Positions 33,705-44,983 of a DNA stretch of 64,000 nt are shown piece by piece. Origin of the DNA: Ensifer sp. MPMI2T (lineage in GTDB: Bacteria > Pseudomonadota > Alphaproteobacteria > Rhizobiales > Rhizobiaceae); the NCBI RefSeq assembly GCF_004827385.1, contig NZ_SRXN01000026.1:34634-98633 (forward strand), in the 5' to 3' direction. The notes below the pieces were generated by a model. That model was not told the origin of the DNA. It searched no databases and saw only the letters and a program-made list of their open reading frames with translations. Made by a program: the position numbers and the translations under genes. Positions within the stretch are counted from its first letter, which is position 1; each line of letters opens with the position of its first letter.

Positions 33705-34979
33705 TCAGCGGCCGGCAAGCGCCCGTATCTTTTCGCGCAGCAGCCGTGCCATGTTACGGGTACTGCGATAGAGGTGAAGCTGCGCTGCAACCTGGCGGAC
33801 ATCGCGGTCACGGTTCGGCTGCAGGCCGATGACGAGCGTTCCCATCTCCTCGCGCTCCTGCCAAAAGCGGCTTATCACCGGGTGATTGGGCACAGCGCAG
33901 GAATCGGAGCGGGCGATGTTGGCGTCGTCGAGATGCCATTCCGTCAGCTCGGCGAGCAGCAGCTTGCCGGGGGAATATGGGGCATATCGCTCGTCATAGG
34001 CGGTCTTCCACGTATAGGCCTCGCCGGCCATGAGCAGAACGATCATGGAGGCGATCGCCTTTCCGTCGAGATCGAGCGTGTGGATGCGGACGCTGTCGGT
34101 GTCGGCGAGATTGCTGACCGCCTCGCGGGCAAAGGCGGCGCGGAAGCGGTCCATGATCATGGCGCTGCGTTCGCGCCCCTTCCAGCCGGAAGCCTCCAAC
34201 GCCAGGAATTCCTCCATGCGCAACCGGATTTCCTCCGGCTGGCGGGCGACGTTGTAGATCAGCCGTCCATGCTTTTCGAGGTTCTTCCACTGGCGCCGCA
34301 GTTCCTTGAAATGCGCGCGTTTGATTGCCTTGCGCAGATAGGTCGGGCCGTCGAGCAGGCTCTCGAGCATCGGCCGTTCAAAGGTGTCGGTGACGGTGAG
34401 CGGCAGGTTTTCGCTGATCGCGACGGCGCGTGCGAGCTGTGTGAAGCGGCCCTTGAGCCTCACATCCGGCAGCACGAGCACCGGCGGCAGACCGGACGAG
34501 GGGGCGGCCAGCGCTTCGTAGAGATTGCTGATCGTTTCGGCCGCATCTTCCGCATCGAGCAGCGGCACGCCCAGCGGGCCGAACGGGTTGGACCAGGCGC
34601 GAATGATGGATGCACCGATCGCGAAGCCCGGCTTCTCGATCGAAAACGGCATGAGGAAGCGCATCCGGCTGCGGCGTTCGTCATTGTCCCGGATGACGGC
34701 GAGCCGGATGACACGGTCCTCTAGGCGCGGCATGGCCGGAGCAAGGAAGCGGCCGGCAAAGAATACGTTCGGTTCTATCGCGCGGTTGGAGAGGTAATCG
34801 AGCTCTCGCTGCAACTCGTAGCCGGCCCTCGCAGGATAGATCGAAAGGCAGCGACCAGGCCGGCCGACGCTGACGGTCTGCTCGGGTTGTGACGCGTCGA
34901 AGCCGGGTTTAACCAATCCGCCGAGCAGGCGGTTCGCCCTGCCATTCGTGTCTCCGGGAAGGGGTGTATTGCCGATCAT
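33705..34979 (-). CDS. GNAT acetyltransferase, CelD/BcsL-like
   Basis: 424 residues. Two-lobe GNAT/FemAB-like architecture: an N-terminal lobe (about 50-210) with RLAVIRD strand and WSNPFGPLG, and a C-terminal Acetyltransf_6 lobe (about 225-370) with FKELRRQWKNLEKHGRLIYNV, SGWKGRERSAM and YDERYAPYSPGKLLLAELTEW. Such proteins modify extracellular polysaccharides or lipids; the acceptor is unknown. Start overlaps the stop of the flippase gene (ATGA), so the two are translationally coupled and probably work on the same glycan. Confidence 0.85.
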   Translation of the reverse strand: MIGNTPLPGDTNGRANRLLGGLVKPGFDASQPEQTVSVGRPGRCLSIYPARAGYELQRELDYLSNRAIEPNVFFAGRFLAPAMPRLEDRVIRLAVIRDNDERRSRMRFLMPFSIEKPGFAIGASIIRAWSNPFGPLGVPLLDAEDAAETISNLYEALAAPSSGLPPVLVLPDVRLKGRFTQLARAVAISENLPLTVTDTFERPMLESLLDGPTYLRKAIKRAHFKELRRQWKNLEKHGRLIYNVARQPEEIRLRMEEFLALEASGWKGRERSAMIMDRFRAAFAREAVSNLADTDSVRIHTLDLDGKAIASMIVLLMAGEAYTWKTAYDERYAPYSPGKLLLAELTEWHLDDANIARSDSCAVPNHPVISRFWQEREEMGTLVIGLQPNRDRDVRQVAAQLHLYRSTRNMARLLREKIRALAGR

Positions 34980-36391
34980 GGACGGATCGCCTCGTTCTTG
35001 TCGTTGCCGCTTCCCGCGAAAGCGAGGAGGGGGATGGCGAAAGTGCGCCTTGCTGCGAGGTGCAGAATTGCCGCCTCGAAGACCATCGCGCCAGCGGTGG
35101 CGAACGCTGCGCCCATCAGGCCGAAGGCGGGGATGAGAACCAAGTTCAGCGCGATGTTGACGGCGAGCGCGGTCGCATAAAGGATCGCACAGAGCTTCTG
35201 CCGGCCTGCCATGGTGAGCAGCGTTTCGACGGGGCCGACAAAGGCCTTGGCCAGAATCCCGGCAAACAGAATCGCCATCAATGGCGCACCGGCGGTGAAG
35301 GCCGGACCGAACAGCGACAGCAGGAAACGACCGGCGACAAGCACCGTGCCGCCCATCGCGAGCGACGGCCAGAAGGACCAGTGTGCGCTTTCGGTTGCGA
35401 TCTCGGCAAGCCGGCGGCTCTCACTGGAAGCCATCGCCTCGGAAAAGCGCGGACCGGCGGCCGCCTTCACGGCGAACATGACGAAATGAACGAGAGCCAT
35501 GGTCTTGGCAGCGGCGAAGTAGATCGCGACGTCATCCGGCGGCAGGTAGAACCCGACGATCACGACGTCGGAATTGGTCAACAGGAAACCGAAGCCTTCG
35601 ACCAGAAATATCGGCACGGAAAGGCGCAGCCATGGTCCGAGTTCGACCTTCATCGGCCCGCGAACGTAACGTCTGCGCAGGCGCGATGTCATTGCGAGAA
35701 ATTGCCCAAGCGTGGTGACGTAGGTGGCCGCCAACGCGGCGACCATCGCCGTCTTCGCCGAATTGGGCAAGCCGGCGGCGGTGGCCAGCACCATGAAGGC
35801 GAGAATGAGCAGCGGCCGGATGATGAAGGTGGGGCTCATCGCCGCGAGAGGCCAGCTATGCGCGCGCGCCGTGCCGTCCATCACGTCGCCGAGCGCAATC
35901 ATCGGCAGGGCGACGAGGCCGAGATAAAGGGCGACGAGATGATAGTGCTCGATCATGTCCGCAAAGAACCAGAGACCGATGGCGCCGATGGTGGCGAGTG
36001 CGGTCGCCGACAACAGCGCAAAGACGCGCGCTGCAGTCGTGAGCCCACGGATTTCGGCCACGGCGCCTGCAGTTTGATATTCCGGCACGAAGCGGATCAC
36101 GGCCGCGTGCAGGCCGAGGCACGACAGGTTGCCGAACAGGATCGCCAGGACCCAGACGAAGACGAAGACGCCGTATTCGAACTCGCCCATCAGACGAGCG
36201 AGAACGATCTGCGAGACGAGGGCGATGGCTGCACTGAAGATGCGGATCGCGAAGGCGATCAGGGCCGTGCGCTGCGCGCGGCTCTTGGGATCAGCGCCGG
36301 ACGCGATCGGTCCAAGCCTCACCAGCAGCGGAGACAGGCGTTGCCTCAGCGCCGACGGCAACATTCGTCCGGCCGATTGACATACCGCCAT
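34976..36391 (-). CDS. Polysaccharide flippase (Wzx/MATE-like, MVF superfamily)
   Basis: 471 residues with about 12-14 TM helices. The pattern FAIRIFSAAIALVSQIVLARLMGEFEYGVFVFVWVLAILFG (about 48-90) is the classical start of Polysacc_synt flippases, followed by paired helices and a late ILFAGILAKAFVGPVETLLTMAGRQK segment. It exports lipid-linked glycan intermediates. A GTG two codons upstream is also possible. Coupled to the CelD-like acetyltransferase. No glycosyltransferase genes are adjacent, so the glycan is not identified. Confidence 0.87.
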   Translation of the reverse strand: MAVCQSAGRMLPSALRQRLSPLLVRLGPIASGADPKSRAQRTALIAFAIRIFSAAIALVSQIVLARLMGEFEYGVFVFVWVLAILFGNLSCLGLHAAVIRFVPEYQTAGAVAEIRGLTTAARVFALLSATALATIGAIGLWFFADMIEHYHLVALYLGLVALPMIALGDVMDGTARAHSWPLAAMSPTFIIRPLLILAFMVLATAAGLPNSAKTAMVAALAATYVTTLGQFLAMTSRLRRRYVRGPMKVELGPWLRLSVPIFLVEGFGFLLTNSDVVIVGFYLPPDDVAIYFAAAKTMALVHFVMFAVKAAAGPRFSEAMASSESRRLAEIATESAHWSFWPSLAMGGTVLVAGRFLLSLFGPAFTAGAPLMAILFAGILAKAFVGPVETLLTMAGRQKLCAILYATALAVNIALNLVLIPAFGLMGAAFATAGAMVFEAAILHLAARRTFAIPLLAFAGSGNDKNEAIRP

Positions 36392-36533
36392 GAACACGAG
36401 GACACCCTGACACTACGCAATACAGGGCCTAACTTCTGCCAGATCAGCGTTAACAAACGGTTCGCGCGACACCCGCAGAAGTGCTGTCAGACTCCCACCC
36501 ACGACGCGGCCCGCCGGGCCGAACGCACCTATG

Positions 36534-36557
36534 AAAATGCCGCCCGAAGGCGGCATT
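36534..36557 (-). terminator. Rho-independent terminator of secA
   Basis: On the minus strand AATGCCGCC-ttcg-GGCGGCATT followed by TTC. It starts four bases after the secA stop. The arms are nine perfect pairs with a UUCG tetraloop. Confidence 0.8.
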
Positions 36558-36560
36558 CGA

Positions 36561-39272
<2,712 letters not shown>

Positions 39273-39379
39273 ATGAATGGCCCTTTCTTTATTTGTCGCC
39301 TGGGGTTTCAGGTTGGGCTTGAAAAACCACATAATGCCATGAAACGCCCGGAAACTGTTCTGGACGCGAGGTTGCGTGA

Positions 39380-39408
39380 CAGATAAGAGGGGGGTCGGAT
39401 TATGTCAA
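39380..39408 (-). promoter_or_regulatory. Sigma70 promoter of secA
   Basis: On the minus strand TTGACA (39408-39403), 17-base spacer, TATCTG (39385-39380). It gives a leader of about 100 bases. Confidence 0.65.
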
Positions 39409-39515
39409 CGCACTTGCACTGCCGGATGGCTACAGAACGGCCACATTCTGGTGTTGTGCAGCCGCAACGGCTAATGGCAATTGCGCCCGGCGGCCAATGG
39501 TGAAAGGTTAGTGAA

Positions 39516-40370
39516 ATGTCCAGATACAAGACTTTGGCGGCTGCGGTTTTCGTCGCAGCGATCGCTGTCAACGGAGCGCGCGCCGAAGAAACCGATCCGG
39601 TAATCGCGAAGGTAGGCGAGCAGGAAGTCCGCCAGTCCGAGCTCAATCTCGCTCTCGGTGGTCTTGATCCCCAGCTTCAGCAGATGCCGGAAGAACAGAA
39701 GCGCGCCGCCGCGCTTTCGGCCGTCATCGACGTCAAGCTTCTGGCAAAGAACGCTGAGAAGGAGGGCTTGCAGGACGACGCCGTCTTCAAGCAGCGTATC
39801 GCCTACCTCACTGAACGCGAGTTGCACAATGCGTTCTTCAAGAAGCATGTCGTGGACGCAGTGACGAGGGAGGAAGTCAAGGCACGCTACGACAAGGAAA
39901 TTGCCGCAATCCCGGCACAGGAAGAGATCAAGGCGCGCCATATCCTGGTGAAGACCGAGGACGAGGCAAAGGCCGTGATCAAGGAGCTTGACGCCGGCAA
40001 GAGCTTCGTCGATCTCGCCAAGGCCAAGTCATCCGATCCGAACAAGGATGACGGCGGCGATCTGGGCTACTTCGCCAAGGGCCGGATGGTGCCGGAATTC
40101 GAAGCGGCCGCCTTCGCTCTCGAAAAGGGCACCTACACCAAGACCCCGGTGAAGACGCAGTTCGGCTTCCACGTCATCCTCGTCGAGGACAAGCGCCCGC
40201 AGGCGCCGCCGACGCTGGAACAGGTCGAGCCGCAGGTTCGTCAGCTCGTCATGCGTGACAAGTACCTTGCGCTTCTCGCTTCCGCGAAAAAGGAAACTGG
40301 TGTCGAAATTTCGGATCCGGCGCTCAAGAAGGCCTATGACGAGGCCAACAAGCCGCAGGAAACGAAGTAA
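39516..40370 (+). CDS. Periplasmic parvulin-type peptidyl-prolyl isomerase
   Basis: 284 residues. Signal peptide (1-23, cleavage after GARA), an N-terminal helical chaperone part with IAKVGEQEVRQSELNLAL, then one rotamase/parvulin domain (about residues 130-235): ARHILVKTEDEAKAVIKELDAGKSF, DLAKAKSSDPNKDDGGDLGYFAKGRMVPEFEAAAF and TQFGFHVILVEDKRP. PrsA/SurA-like folding helper for exported proteins. AAAGG precedes the ATG. It is divergent from secA, a conserved pairing that suits its substrate flow. Confidence 0.93.
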   Translation: MSRYKTLAAAVFVAAIAVNGARAEETDPVIAKVGEQEVRQSELNLALGGLDPQLQQMPEEQKRAAALSAVIDVKLLAKNAEKEGLQDDAVFKQRIAYLTERELHNAFFKKHVVDAVTREEVKARYDKEIAAIPAQEEIKARHILVKTEDEAKAVIKELDAGKSFVDLAKAKSSDPNKDDGGDLGYFAKGRMVPEFEAAAFALEKGTYTKTPVKTQFGFHVILVEDKRPQAPPTLEQVEPQVRQLVMRDKYLALLASAKKETGVEISDPALKKAYDEANKPQETK

Positions 40371-40430
40371 GCTTTTGCCGGATGCCGTTCGTCTGAAGGG
40401 CTGAGCGACATCCGGTTCCACTCATTGTCG

Positions 40431-40462
40431 ATGCCCGACGGTTCGAGACCGTTCGGGCATTT
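40431..40462 (+). terminator. Hairpin terminator after the parvulin gene
   Basis: ATGCCCGA/TCGGGCAT plus inner CGGT/ACCG form a 12-pair stem followed by TTTG. The T-tract is short. It ends the parvulin transcript or attenuates read-through into argJ. Confidence 0.55.
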
Positions 40463-40503
40463 GTCGCAACATCATCCACGGTTCTCCAAAGCAGGTTCAT
40501 CCC

Positions 40504-41745
40504 ATGTCCGGCTCTGTTTCTCCGCTCGCTCCGAAAACCTTCGCCGAAATGCCGTCGCTTCGAGGTGTGCGCATGGCTACGGCCGCGGCAGGGATCAAGT
40601 ACAAGAACCGCACCGACGTGCTGATGATGATCTTCGACGAGTCCGCTGCGGTTGCTGGCGTCTTCACCCGATCGAAATGCCCGTCAGCACCAGTCGATTT
40701 CTGCCGCAGGAATCTGTCGGCAGGTGTTGCCCGCGCCGTCGTCGTCAATTCGGGCAATGCCAATGCGTTCACGGGCAAGAAGGGGCGGGAGGCAACTGAG
40801 CTCACGGCGCTGTCCGCAGCCAAGGCTGTCGGATGCAACGAGAGCGAGATCTTCCTCGCCTCGACCGGTGTGATCGGCGAACCGCTCGATGCGACGAAAT
40901 TCGCCGGCGTCCTCGACGATCTTGCGGCTTCCGCCAAAGAAGATTTCTGGTTCGAGGCCGCAAAGGCGATCATGACCACGGATACCTATCCGAAGGTCGC
41001 GACCCGCAGTGCTAAGATCGGCGGCGTCACGGTGACGATCAACGGCATTGCCAAGGGCGCGGGCATGATCGCGCCCGACATGGCGACGATGCTTTCCTTC
41101 GTGGTGACGGACGCGGACATCGCGCCGCCAGCACTTCAGGCGCTGCTTTCCGCCGGCGTCGGCCCGACCTTTAATTCCGTCACGGTCGACAGCGACACCT
41201 CCACCTCCGACACGCTGATGCTGTTTGCAACCGGCGCAGCAGCGAACGACGGTCAGGCGAAGGTCGTGGACGCCGCCGATCCGCGCCTCGACGCTTTCCG
41301 CGCCGCGCTCAACGATCTGTTGCGCGATCTGGCTCTGCAGGTGGTGCGCGACGGCGAGGGCGCCCGCAAGATGGTGATCGTAACCGTCGAAGGTGCGGAG
41401 AGCGATGCCGCGGCCAAGCGGATTGCTTTGTCGATCGCTAATTCGCCGCTCGTCAAGACGGCTGTTGCCGGCGAGGACGCGAACTGGGGCCGGGTGGTCA
41501 TGGCTGTCGGCAAATCCGGAGAGATGGCCGAACGAGACCGGCTGGCGATCTGGTTCGGCGACGTGCGCGTTGCCGTCGAGGGCGAGCGGGATCCGGACTA
41601 TTCCGAGGCGGCGGCAAGCGCCGTCATGAAGGGCGAAGACATTCCGATCCGTGTCGAAATCGGTCTCGGTTCGGGCCGTGCGACCGTGTACACCTGTGAT
41701 CTGACCAAGGAATATGTCGAGATCAACGGCGACTACAGAAGCTGA
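40504..41745 (+). CDS. argJ: Bifunctional ornithine acetyltransferase / N-acetylglutamate synthase
   Basis: 413 residues. The self-processing site is [17 protein letters not shown], with cleavage before threonine 195, giving alpha and beta chains; the TST-like [14 protein letters not shown] segment and the terminal [17 protein letters not shown] are also conserved. It recycles the acetyl group of N-acetylornithine to glutamate in arginine synthesis and may also use acetyl-CoA. First of an argJ-GNAT-mutT series on the plus strand. Together with argH it is the second arginine-pathway gene in this window. Confidence 0.97.
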   Translation: MSGSVSPLAPKTFAEMPSLRGVRMATAAAGIKYKNRTDVLMMIFDESAAVAGVFTRSKCPSAPVDFCRRNLSAGVARAVVVNSGNANAFTGKKGREATELTALSAAKAVGCNESEIFLASTGVIGEPLDATKFAGVLDDLAASAKEDFWFEAAKAIMTTDTYPKVATRSAKIGGVTVTINGIAKGAGMIAPDMATMLSFVVTDADIAPPALQALLSAGVGPTFNSVTVDSDTSTSDTLMLFATGAAANDGQAKVVDAADPRLDAFRAALNDLLRDLALQVVRDGEGARKMVIVTVEGAESDAAAKRIALSIANSPLVKTAVAGEDANWGRVVMAVGKSGEMAERDRLAIWFGDVRVAVEGERDPDYSEAAASAVMKGEDIPIRVEIGLGSGRATVYTCDLTKEYVEINGDYRS

Positions 41746-41778
41746 CGCTCTGGTGCCCTGAGCCGAGGTTGCGAACGA

Positions 41779-42624
41779 ATGACATCGAATGACAGGCAGC
41801 CGCCGACGACGGGCGCGGCGGTTGGGGTAGCGATCATGGTTGATCTTCCGAGTGTGCGCCGTCTGGAAGCCGTCGGCTTCCGCGCCTGGCCGGCTGCGAA
41901 CGTTCAGTATGACGGCAGCTGGCTGATCCGCCTTACGGCGGGACATGCCTCCAAACGCCTGAACTCGGTCAACCCGCTCGATCCGTCGGATTACCGTGAC
42001 ATTCACATCCGGCTCGAAAAAGCAGGAAAGCGCTTCTCCGATTACGGCCGTCCGCTCACTGTTCGCCAGACGCCGCTGACGCCGCCGCAACTGATCGCTT
42101 ACATGGACAAAGAAGGCTGGGCCGCATTCGGACACAGCCTGGTGCTGACGGTGGACCTAGCCGAGCGCGAATTCGGCGATGGCATAGACCACCTCCCCAT
42201 CAAGGATGTCGGTCGTTTCGTCGATGCGCGCATCCTGATCGGCAAGGAAGAGCCGCAGATCAAACCGGCGCTCACCGAAATCATCAATGCCATCAAGCCG
42301 GAATGCGGTTTGTTCCTGTTCGAAGACCTCGAGATCGGGCCGACTGCCGTGTCGCTGGTGGTCCAGGACAACGATCTGGCCGGAATCATGCAGTTTGCAG
42401 TCGCCGAGGCCGTGCGCCGAAAGGGCGTCGGTTCGGCGCTACTTGATGCATCACTGCGCTGGGCGCGTCTCAAAGGTGCGAAGAAGGCCTGGCTGCAGGT
42501 GGAGGCGAACAACGAAGCGGCGGTCGAACTTTACCGCAAGGCCGGCTTCACCGAGGTCTATCGCTATCTCTACCGGACACCTGCAGCGCCGTGCGTCTCT
42601 TCAGACGCACAAAGGTCGCTGTAG
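41779..42624 (+). CDS. GNAT family N-acetyltransferase with RIME-encoded C-terminus
   Basis: 281 residues. The GNAT domain occupies about 165-268 with the acetyl-CoA loop VRRKGVGSALLDASLRWARLKGAKKAWLQVEANNEAAVELYRKAGFTEVYRYLYR. The N-terminal 150 residues form a second, degenerate GNAT-like half (RRLEAVGFRAWPAANVQYDGSWLIRLT). The substrate is unknown. An ATG at 41836 is an alternative start. The last residues (after YRTP, including DAQRSL) and the stop are encoded by RIME copy G. The argJ-GNAT-mutT arrangement is common in Rhizobiaceae. Confidence 0.87.
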   Translation: MTSNDRQPPTTGAAVGVAIMVDLPSVRRLEAVGFRAWPAANVQYDGSWLIRLTAGHASKRLNSVNPLDPSDYRDIHIRLEKAGKRFSDYGRPLTVRQTPLTPPQLIAYMDKEGWAAFGHSLVLTVDLAEREFGDGIDHLPIKDVGRFVDARILIGKEEPQIKPALTEIINAIKPECGLFLFEDLEIGPTAVSLVVQDNDLAGIMQFAVAEAVRRKGVGSALLDASLRWARLKGAKKAWLQVEANNEAAVELYRKAGFTEVYRYLYRTPAAPCVSSDAQRSL

Positions 42625-42684
42625 CACTTTGAATTGCATGTTTTTGTCCTTAAATGGGCTCCGATTTAAGGAAACATGCAGGAG
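42591..42684 (+). repeat. RIME copy G (complete), overlapping the end of the GNAT gene
   Basis: CTGCAGCG...CGCTGTAG with GTGCGTCT/AGACGCAC, then GCATGTTT...AAACATGC. Its right edge is followed by GGAGG used by mutT. Confidence 0.85.
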
Positions 42685-42697
42685 GACCTGAAAAAGT

Positions 42698-43111
42698 ATG
42701 GATATTGGGGCAAAGAAGATCGTGCTGGTTGCAGCCTGCGCTCTGGTCGATTCCGACGGCCGCATTCTGCTGGCGCAGCGTCCGGAGGGAAAACCGCTTG
42801 CCGGACTTTGGGAGTTTCCGGGCGGCAAGGTGGAGCCTGATGAAACGCCCGAGGCGACGCTGATCCGCGAACTGGAGGAGGAACTCGGTATCCGCACCAA
42901 GGTCGCATGCCTTGCGCCGCTCACCTTCGCGAGCCACAGCTATGATGATTTCCACCTGCTGATGCCGCTCTATGTATGCCGGCGATACGAGGGCTTTGCC
43001 GAGGGACGCGAAGGCCAGACGATCAAGTGGGTCCGGCCGAAAGCGCTGCGAGACTATCCAATGCCTCCGGCGGACGAACCTCTGATCCCGTTTCTGATGG
43101 ATTTGCTTTGA
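42698..43111 (+). CDS. mutT: 8-oxo-dGTP diphosphatase (MutT, Nudix)
   Basis: 137 residues. Nudix box GGKVEPDETPEATLIRELEEELGI (about residues 38-61, all catalytic glutamates present), DGRILLAQRPEGKPLAGLWEFPGG before it and IKWVRPKALRDYPMPPADEPLI at the end match MutT. It removes oxidised nucleotides from the pool. The ribosome binding site GGAGG (42681-42685) directly follows RIME copy G and is rather far (12 bases) from the ATG. Confidence 0.93.
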   Translation: MDIGAKKIVLVAACALVDSDGRILLAQRPEGKPLAGLWEFPGGKVEPDETPEATLIRELEEELGIRTKVACLAPLTFASHSYDDFHLLMPLYVCRRYEGFAEGREGQTIKWVRPKALRDYPMPPADEPLIPFLMDLL

Positions 43112-43193
43112 TTCTGAAATGGCGGCACGCGATTGCGTTTGGCCTGATTGTTTCCCTCTCGGGACGCGAATCTACCGGAAATCTCGAAGTTTA

Positions 43194-43209
43194 TTAATCA
43201 AAAGTTTAT
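43194..43209. promoter_or_regulatory. Near-consensus CtrA site (TTAA-N7-TTTAT)
   Basis: TTAA, TCAAAAG, TTTAT: one mismatch to the CtrA consensus. It lies 140 bases before the small membrane protein gene and about 600 before the Flp pilin. Confidence 0.3.
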
Positions 43210-43348
43210 CACCCTCGCGGCATGATAGGTCCATCAGTTTCGGTGCCTGCCGGTTTATGGCGTGGCACCGGTTTCGAGCAGGTGTGGTCAGGTCGAGGTT
43301 TGGGAAGGGTGCTTCGCCCGCCGCTCCTTACGTGTTTGCGAGGCTGGG

Positions 43349-43669
43349 ATGGTGGACGAAGATTTCTGGAGGACAGTTCAGGACAAGGATCTGGCGGCGA
43401 GCCAGGCCCGCCGGACGGGCGTGCTCAATCTGTCGCTGCTGTTCGGAACGGCGGTAATTGCGCTGACGATGATCCTCACGCCGATGCTGTCGTCAAAGGC
43501 GGACAAGCGCGTGTTGGCGAATACGCCGACAGACTACGACAATATTTCGACCGGCTCGATTCCGCCGAACGGCACCGGCAGGCGCTATACGGTGCGCCGC
43601 AGCGTGCTGCAGGAAATGCCGGGCGCCGTCTGCATCATCGATGCGGATGGCAGCAGGAGCGGATGCTGA
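43349..43669 (+). CDS. Small single-pass membrane protein of unknown function
   Basis: 106 residues. N-terminal cytoplasmic stretch, one TM helix (VLNLSLLFGTAVIALTMILTPML, about 25-47), then a periplasmic tail with TPTDYDNISTGSIPPNG and RRYTVRRSVLQEMPGAVCIIDADG. GAGGCTGGG precedes the ATG. I do not recognise the family. It sits upstream of the orphan Flp pilin, separated by RIME copy H, so a link with pilus assembly is possible but unproven. Confidence 0.7.
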   Translation: MVDEDFWRTVQDKDLAASQARRTGVLNLSLLFGTAVIALTMILTPMLSSKADKRVLANTPTDYDNISTGSIPPNGTGRRYTVRRSVLQEMPGAVCIIDADGSRSGC

Positions 43670-43676
43670 GTTGGCC

Positions 43677-43765
43677 CGCATGTTTCTTAGGTCGGACCCG
43701 ATCTAACAACGTGCAGCAAACTGCTGCGACACTTGTGCGTCTGAAAAAGACGCACGGCGTTGCAG
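43677..43765 (-). repeat. RIME copy H (degenerate, minus orientation)
   Basis: CGCATGTTTCTTAGGTCGGACCCGATCTAACAACGTGCAG-type second palindrome, then TTGTGCGTCTGAAAAAGACGCACGG and GTTGCAG. It is directly upstream of the pilin gene. Confidence 0.65.
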
Positions 43766-43809
43766 ACCGGCGGTTGCCGTTCCAGGGTGGACAAAACGGG
43801 GAAGGGCGC

Positions 43810-43983
43810 ATGGCCAAATTCGCAGGCTTTATTCGCAGCAGAGACGGTGCCACGGCTGTGGAATACGGCCTCCTCGCCGCGCTTATTTCCGTCGGTCTCC
43901 TGGTCGGTCTGGAGAGTTTCTCCGATGCACTGCTCGGCCTCTTCAATCATGCGGCGGACACGATGGAGTCGGCCTGGGGGTGA
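43810..43983 (+). CDS. Flp family type IVb pilin
   Basis: 57 residues. Short basic leader, then GATAVEYGLLAALISVGLLVGLESFSDALLGLFNHAADTM: the Flp/Fap pilin core with the conserved glutamate five residues after the G/A processing site and one hydrophobic helix. GAAGGG precedes the ATG at 43810. It would be processed by a prepilin peptidase and assembled by Tad machinery, neither of which is in this window, so it is an orphan pilin gene. It is bracketed by RIME copies H and I. Confidence 0.87.
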   Translation: MAKFAGFIRSRDGATAVEYGLLAALISVGLLVGLESFSDALLGLFNHAADTMESAWG

Positions 43984-43989
43984 AGACGC

Positions 43990-44027
43990 CTCTGCAGCGA
44001 TGTGCGTCTGAATAGACGCACGGCTCA
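43990..44027 (-). repeat. RIME copy I (first palindrome only)
   Basis: CTGCAGCGATGTGCGTCT-GAAT-AGACGCACGGCTCAG corresponds to the first palindrome in minus orientation. It starts seven bases after the pilin stop codon. Confidence 0.6.
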
Positions 44028-44037
44028 GTAGTGTCGC

Positions 44038-44925
44038 CTATCTTTCTTTCAGCGGATGTTCGTTGACGCCGAGGGCTTCGGAAAGCCTTTGCTTCGCTGA
44101 ACCGGGTCGTAACGGTTTTTGCTGGCTCTCGTGCGGTGCCCAACCGGAAACATAGATGATCGAGAACGTCGCCCGGATACGGCCATCGGGGTCAGAGAAG
44201 CGTTCCGCATAAATCTCGGCCGCCCTCAGGAAGAACCGCTGCGAAACTGGCACGCGACTGCGGGCCGCCAGAGGGTTTGTCATACCCATGGCCCTCAGGT
44301 CCTTCAGCAGTCCGAAAAGCGAATCGTAACGGACAGTGTAGGTTTCGGCGTCCGCGACTGGCAGGGCAAAGCCTGCCCGCTGTAGCAGTGCACCCACCTC
44401 ACGAACGTCGGCAAAGGGAATGACCCTTGGGCTCGCCCCGCCGGTCAGTTCGGCCTCGGCGGTAAGAAGCGACTCGCGGAGCTCCTGCAACGTGCCGTTG
44501 CCCGGGATCGCCGCAAGGAACAGGCCATCCGGCTTCAACACGCGACGGGCCTGGATGAAGACGCCGGGCGTATCGTTTGTCAGATGCAGCGACAGCGGTG
44601 ACACGAGGAGATTGAGCGATTCCGGTGTGGCGGGAATCCGCTCCAGTGAGGCGACCGTAACAGGTCGGTCGCCAGAGCCGAAGCCTTCCTCCGTTTCCAC
44701 CCGCTCGATGGTTCCGACCTTGCCCGTCGCGGCAAGAGCGCGGGCGGTGGCGCCGATGTAGCCATGCAATTCCATTGCCCGGTCGAAATGCCGTTCAACG
44801 ACGCTGACGCGCTCGGCGAGCTCTTGCGCCACGATATCGAGCAGGAAGGTTGCCTTCTGATCGCCGTTGATAAGGGCCCTGTGGCGGTGCGCCTCGACGA
44901 GGCTCTGGTCAAAGATGATTTCCAC
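44038..44925 (-). CDS. SAM-dependent methyltransferase (BioC/NDUFAF5-like)
   Basis: 295 residues starting at GTG 44925 with GAGAG five bases upstream. The methyltransferase_11 pattern is degenerate at motif I, but SPLSLHLTNDTPGVFIQARRVLKPDGLFLAAIPGNGTLQELRESLLTAEAELTGGASPRVIPFADVREVGALLQRAGFALPVADAETYTVRY is characteristic of the BioC/NDUFAF5 group. In mitochondria NDUFAF5 hydroxylates complex I; the bacterial role is unclear. It is divergent from comF, the usual alphaproteobacterial arrangement. Confidence 0.85.
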   Translation of the reverse strand: MEIIFDQSLVEAHRHRALINGDQKATFLLDIVAQELAERVSVVERHFDRAMELHGYIGATARALAATGKVGTIERVETEEGFGSGDRPVTVASLERIPATPESLNLLVSPLSLHLTNDTPGVFIQARRVLKPDGLFLAAIPGNGTLQELRESLLTAEAELTGGASPRVIPFADVREVGALLQRAGFALPVADAETYTVRYDSLFGLLKDLRAMGMTNPLAARSRVPVSQRFFLRAAEIYAERFSDPDGRIRATFSIIYVSGWAPHESQQKPLRPGSAKQRLSEALGVNEHPLKER

Positions 44926-44983
44926 GATACTCTCTCCGAAATCACGGATGCAAAGAGACCCTGACGTGGACAAAGTCAACCAT

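Noticed and set aside
44867..44983. Longer comF start overlapping the divergent methyltransferase
   Set aside because: The extension has no ribosome binding site and overlaps the other gene's start.
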